A stretch of 64,000 nucleotides of DNA from Candidatus Thiodiazotropha sp. (ex Epidulcina cf. delphinae). Lineage in GTDB: Bacteria > Pseudomonadota > Gammaproteobacteria > Chromatiales > Chromatiaceae. Positions 63,240-64,000 of the stretch are shown here, in pieces. The translations under genes and the position numbers were made by a program. The notes under the pieces are model-generated. The model ran no database searches and was not told the DNA's origin. It worked only from the letters and a program-made list of their open reading frames with translations. How positions within the stretch are numbered: position 1 is the stretch's first letter; every line of letters begins with the position of its first letter. The stretch lies in the NCBI GenBank assembly GCA_025656455.1, contig JAHXHS010000005.1, positions 75,411 through 139,410 on the forward strand, given 5' to 3'.

Positions 63240-63496
63240 AACTTCCTCCTTGAGTTCAGCGACTCCCCTGGCATCACCGGCCTAATCGGCCAACGAGTTA
63301 TTGATGTTATTTTACTCCTTAAGGGGAGGTAAACCGTGCCACACTGATTTCACCATGTCAATAAAATATTATCGATTGACCCGAAGCGCCATGAAATCAC
63401 CGAGTTGTATGCTTCGAAGTGGATGCCATCGGATAACTCAAAGCAATTCATGCATGAACTTAGAAGTCGTTCAGGCCAGTAATTCAATCTAGGTAA

Positions 63497-63745
63497 CTCA
63501 AGTTTCGGGGTTCAAATTTAACTCGTTCCCATGTTCTATGTGGGAACGCACAATGTGAACAGAGCGTAGGGTGCGGCCCTACCGCACCATGCTGGGTTGC
63601 GCGCCTGTTTGCTATGACGGATTTCTTCACTTCGCGGTCCCCTGACCCAATACTTTGGGTTCCAGGGCTTCAAGTTACGGTGCGGCAGGGCCGCACCCTA
63701 CGAAACTCGTAGAACATGGGAACAAGATGAACTCCGAAACTTGAG
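63497..63745. repeat. Two-layer nested palindrome
   Basis: Outer arms at 63497-63538 and 63710-63745 (CTCAAGTTTCGGGGTTCAAA type; also GTTCCCATGTTCTA) are imperfect complements. Inside them GTAGGGTGCGGCCCTACCGC (63566-63588) pairs with 63679-63701. The rest of the gap 63240-63790 shows no gene. Confidence 0.75.
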
Positions 63746-63790
63746 TAGCTATATCGACGCCCAATAGGGATAACCGGGTATGCCCAAAAC

Positions 63791-64000
63791 CTATGCTGTC
63801 GGTTTGACACCGAATAATATGGCATACAGGGTTGGGACGAACAGCAGGGTGAGCAGGGTGGCGAAACCAAGCCCGGCCATGATCGTCAGTGACATATTGA
63901 CGAAGAACACATCCTGCAGCAATGGAATCAGTCCCAGGATCGTCGTTGCCGCGGCCAGCACCACCGGTCTCAACCGGCTCACGGTGGCGTCGAGTATCGC
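63791..64000 (-). CDS. RND-family transporter, C-terminal end (partial)
   Basis: The last 69 residues of a large pump whose gene runs off the right edge of the window. SRLRPVVLAAATTILGLIP and LTIMAGLGFATLLTLLFVPT are the conserved last two helices of AcrB-type proteins, and the protein ends LYAILFGVKPTA. It differs from the pump at 38877. The substrate class cannot be judged from this part. Confidence 0.85.
   Translation of the reverse strand, partial: AILDATVSRLRPVVLAAATTILGLIPLLQDVFFVNMSLTIMAGLGFATLLTLLFVPTLYAILFGVKPTA

Overview
The window looks like part of the chromosome of a sulfur-oxidising or otherwise chemoautotrophic gammaproteobacterium (Chromatiales-like, of the kind that includes bivalve symbionts). 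This is inference. It rests on the gamma-type gene content (parE, ppnN, a BolA-family gene, an RND pump with its adaptor) and on a large dissolved-inorganic-carbon uptake operon. No rRNA, tRNA, CRISPR array or phage module was seen.

Layout. 0-5 kb: parE, a SCO1/SenC copper protein, a zinc-ribbon Nudix hydrolase and a NYN nuclease fused to a cold-shock-like domain. 5.7-9.3 kb: zwf-pgl-gnd, the complete oxidative pentose-phosphate operon. 9.3-16.7 kb: an outer-membrane barrel, a membrane protein, a Crp/Fnr-type regulator whose frame is broken at a run of nine G, two tandem paralogues of an unrecognised family, and a LysR regulator. 16.9-21.2 kb: an alpha/beta hydrolase with a repetitive C-terminal domain, ppnN, malate dehydrogenase and a BolA-family protein. 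21.5-36 kb: a stand-alone carbonic-anhydrase-like protein, then a leftward six-gene operon of SulP transporter, NuoM-like, DabA, DabB/NuoL-like, NuoM-like and NuoM-like proteins, with a sigma-54 activator upstream. 36.6-44 kb: a PspA-like pair and a TetR-adaptor-RND efflux operon. 44.7-53.3 kb: glycogen phosphorylase, a membrane spermidine-synthase-like protein, an exported isoaspartyl methyltransferase and a BTAD-type regulator. 53.7-58.5 kb: two secreted Cys-repeat paralogues and a glycosidase-like lipoprotein. 58.7-63.2 kb: a compact cassette of two B12-type radical SAM enzymes and a 109-residue small protein resembling a RiPP precursor. 63.8 kb to the end: the C-terminus of another RND transporter.

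The main candidates for new biology are the radical-SAM cassette, the Dab operon with four antiporter-like subunits and a neighbouring CsoSCA-like carbonic anhydrase, and the tandem unknown paralogues behind a G-tract regulator. The intergenic spaces are also unusual. They carry at least three families of short terminal-inverted-repeat elements (MITE-like) and many nested palindromes in which unrelated inverted-repeat pairs sit concentrically inside one another, one pair being a perfect 40 bp match. One element supplies the stop codon of the gene it abuts.
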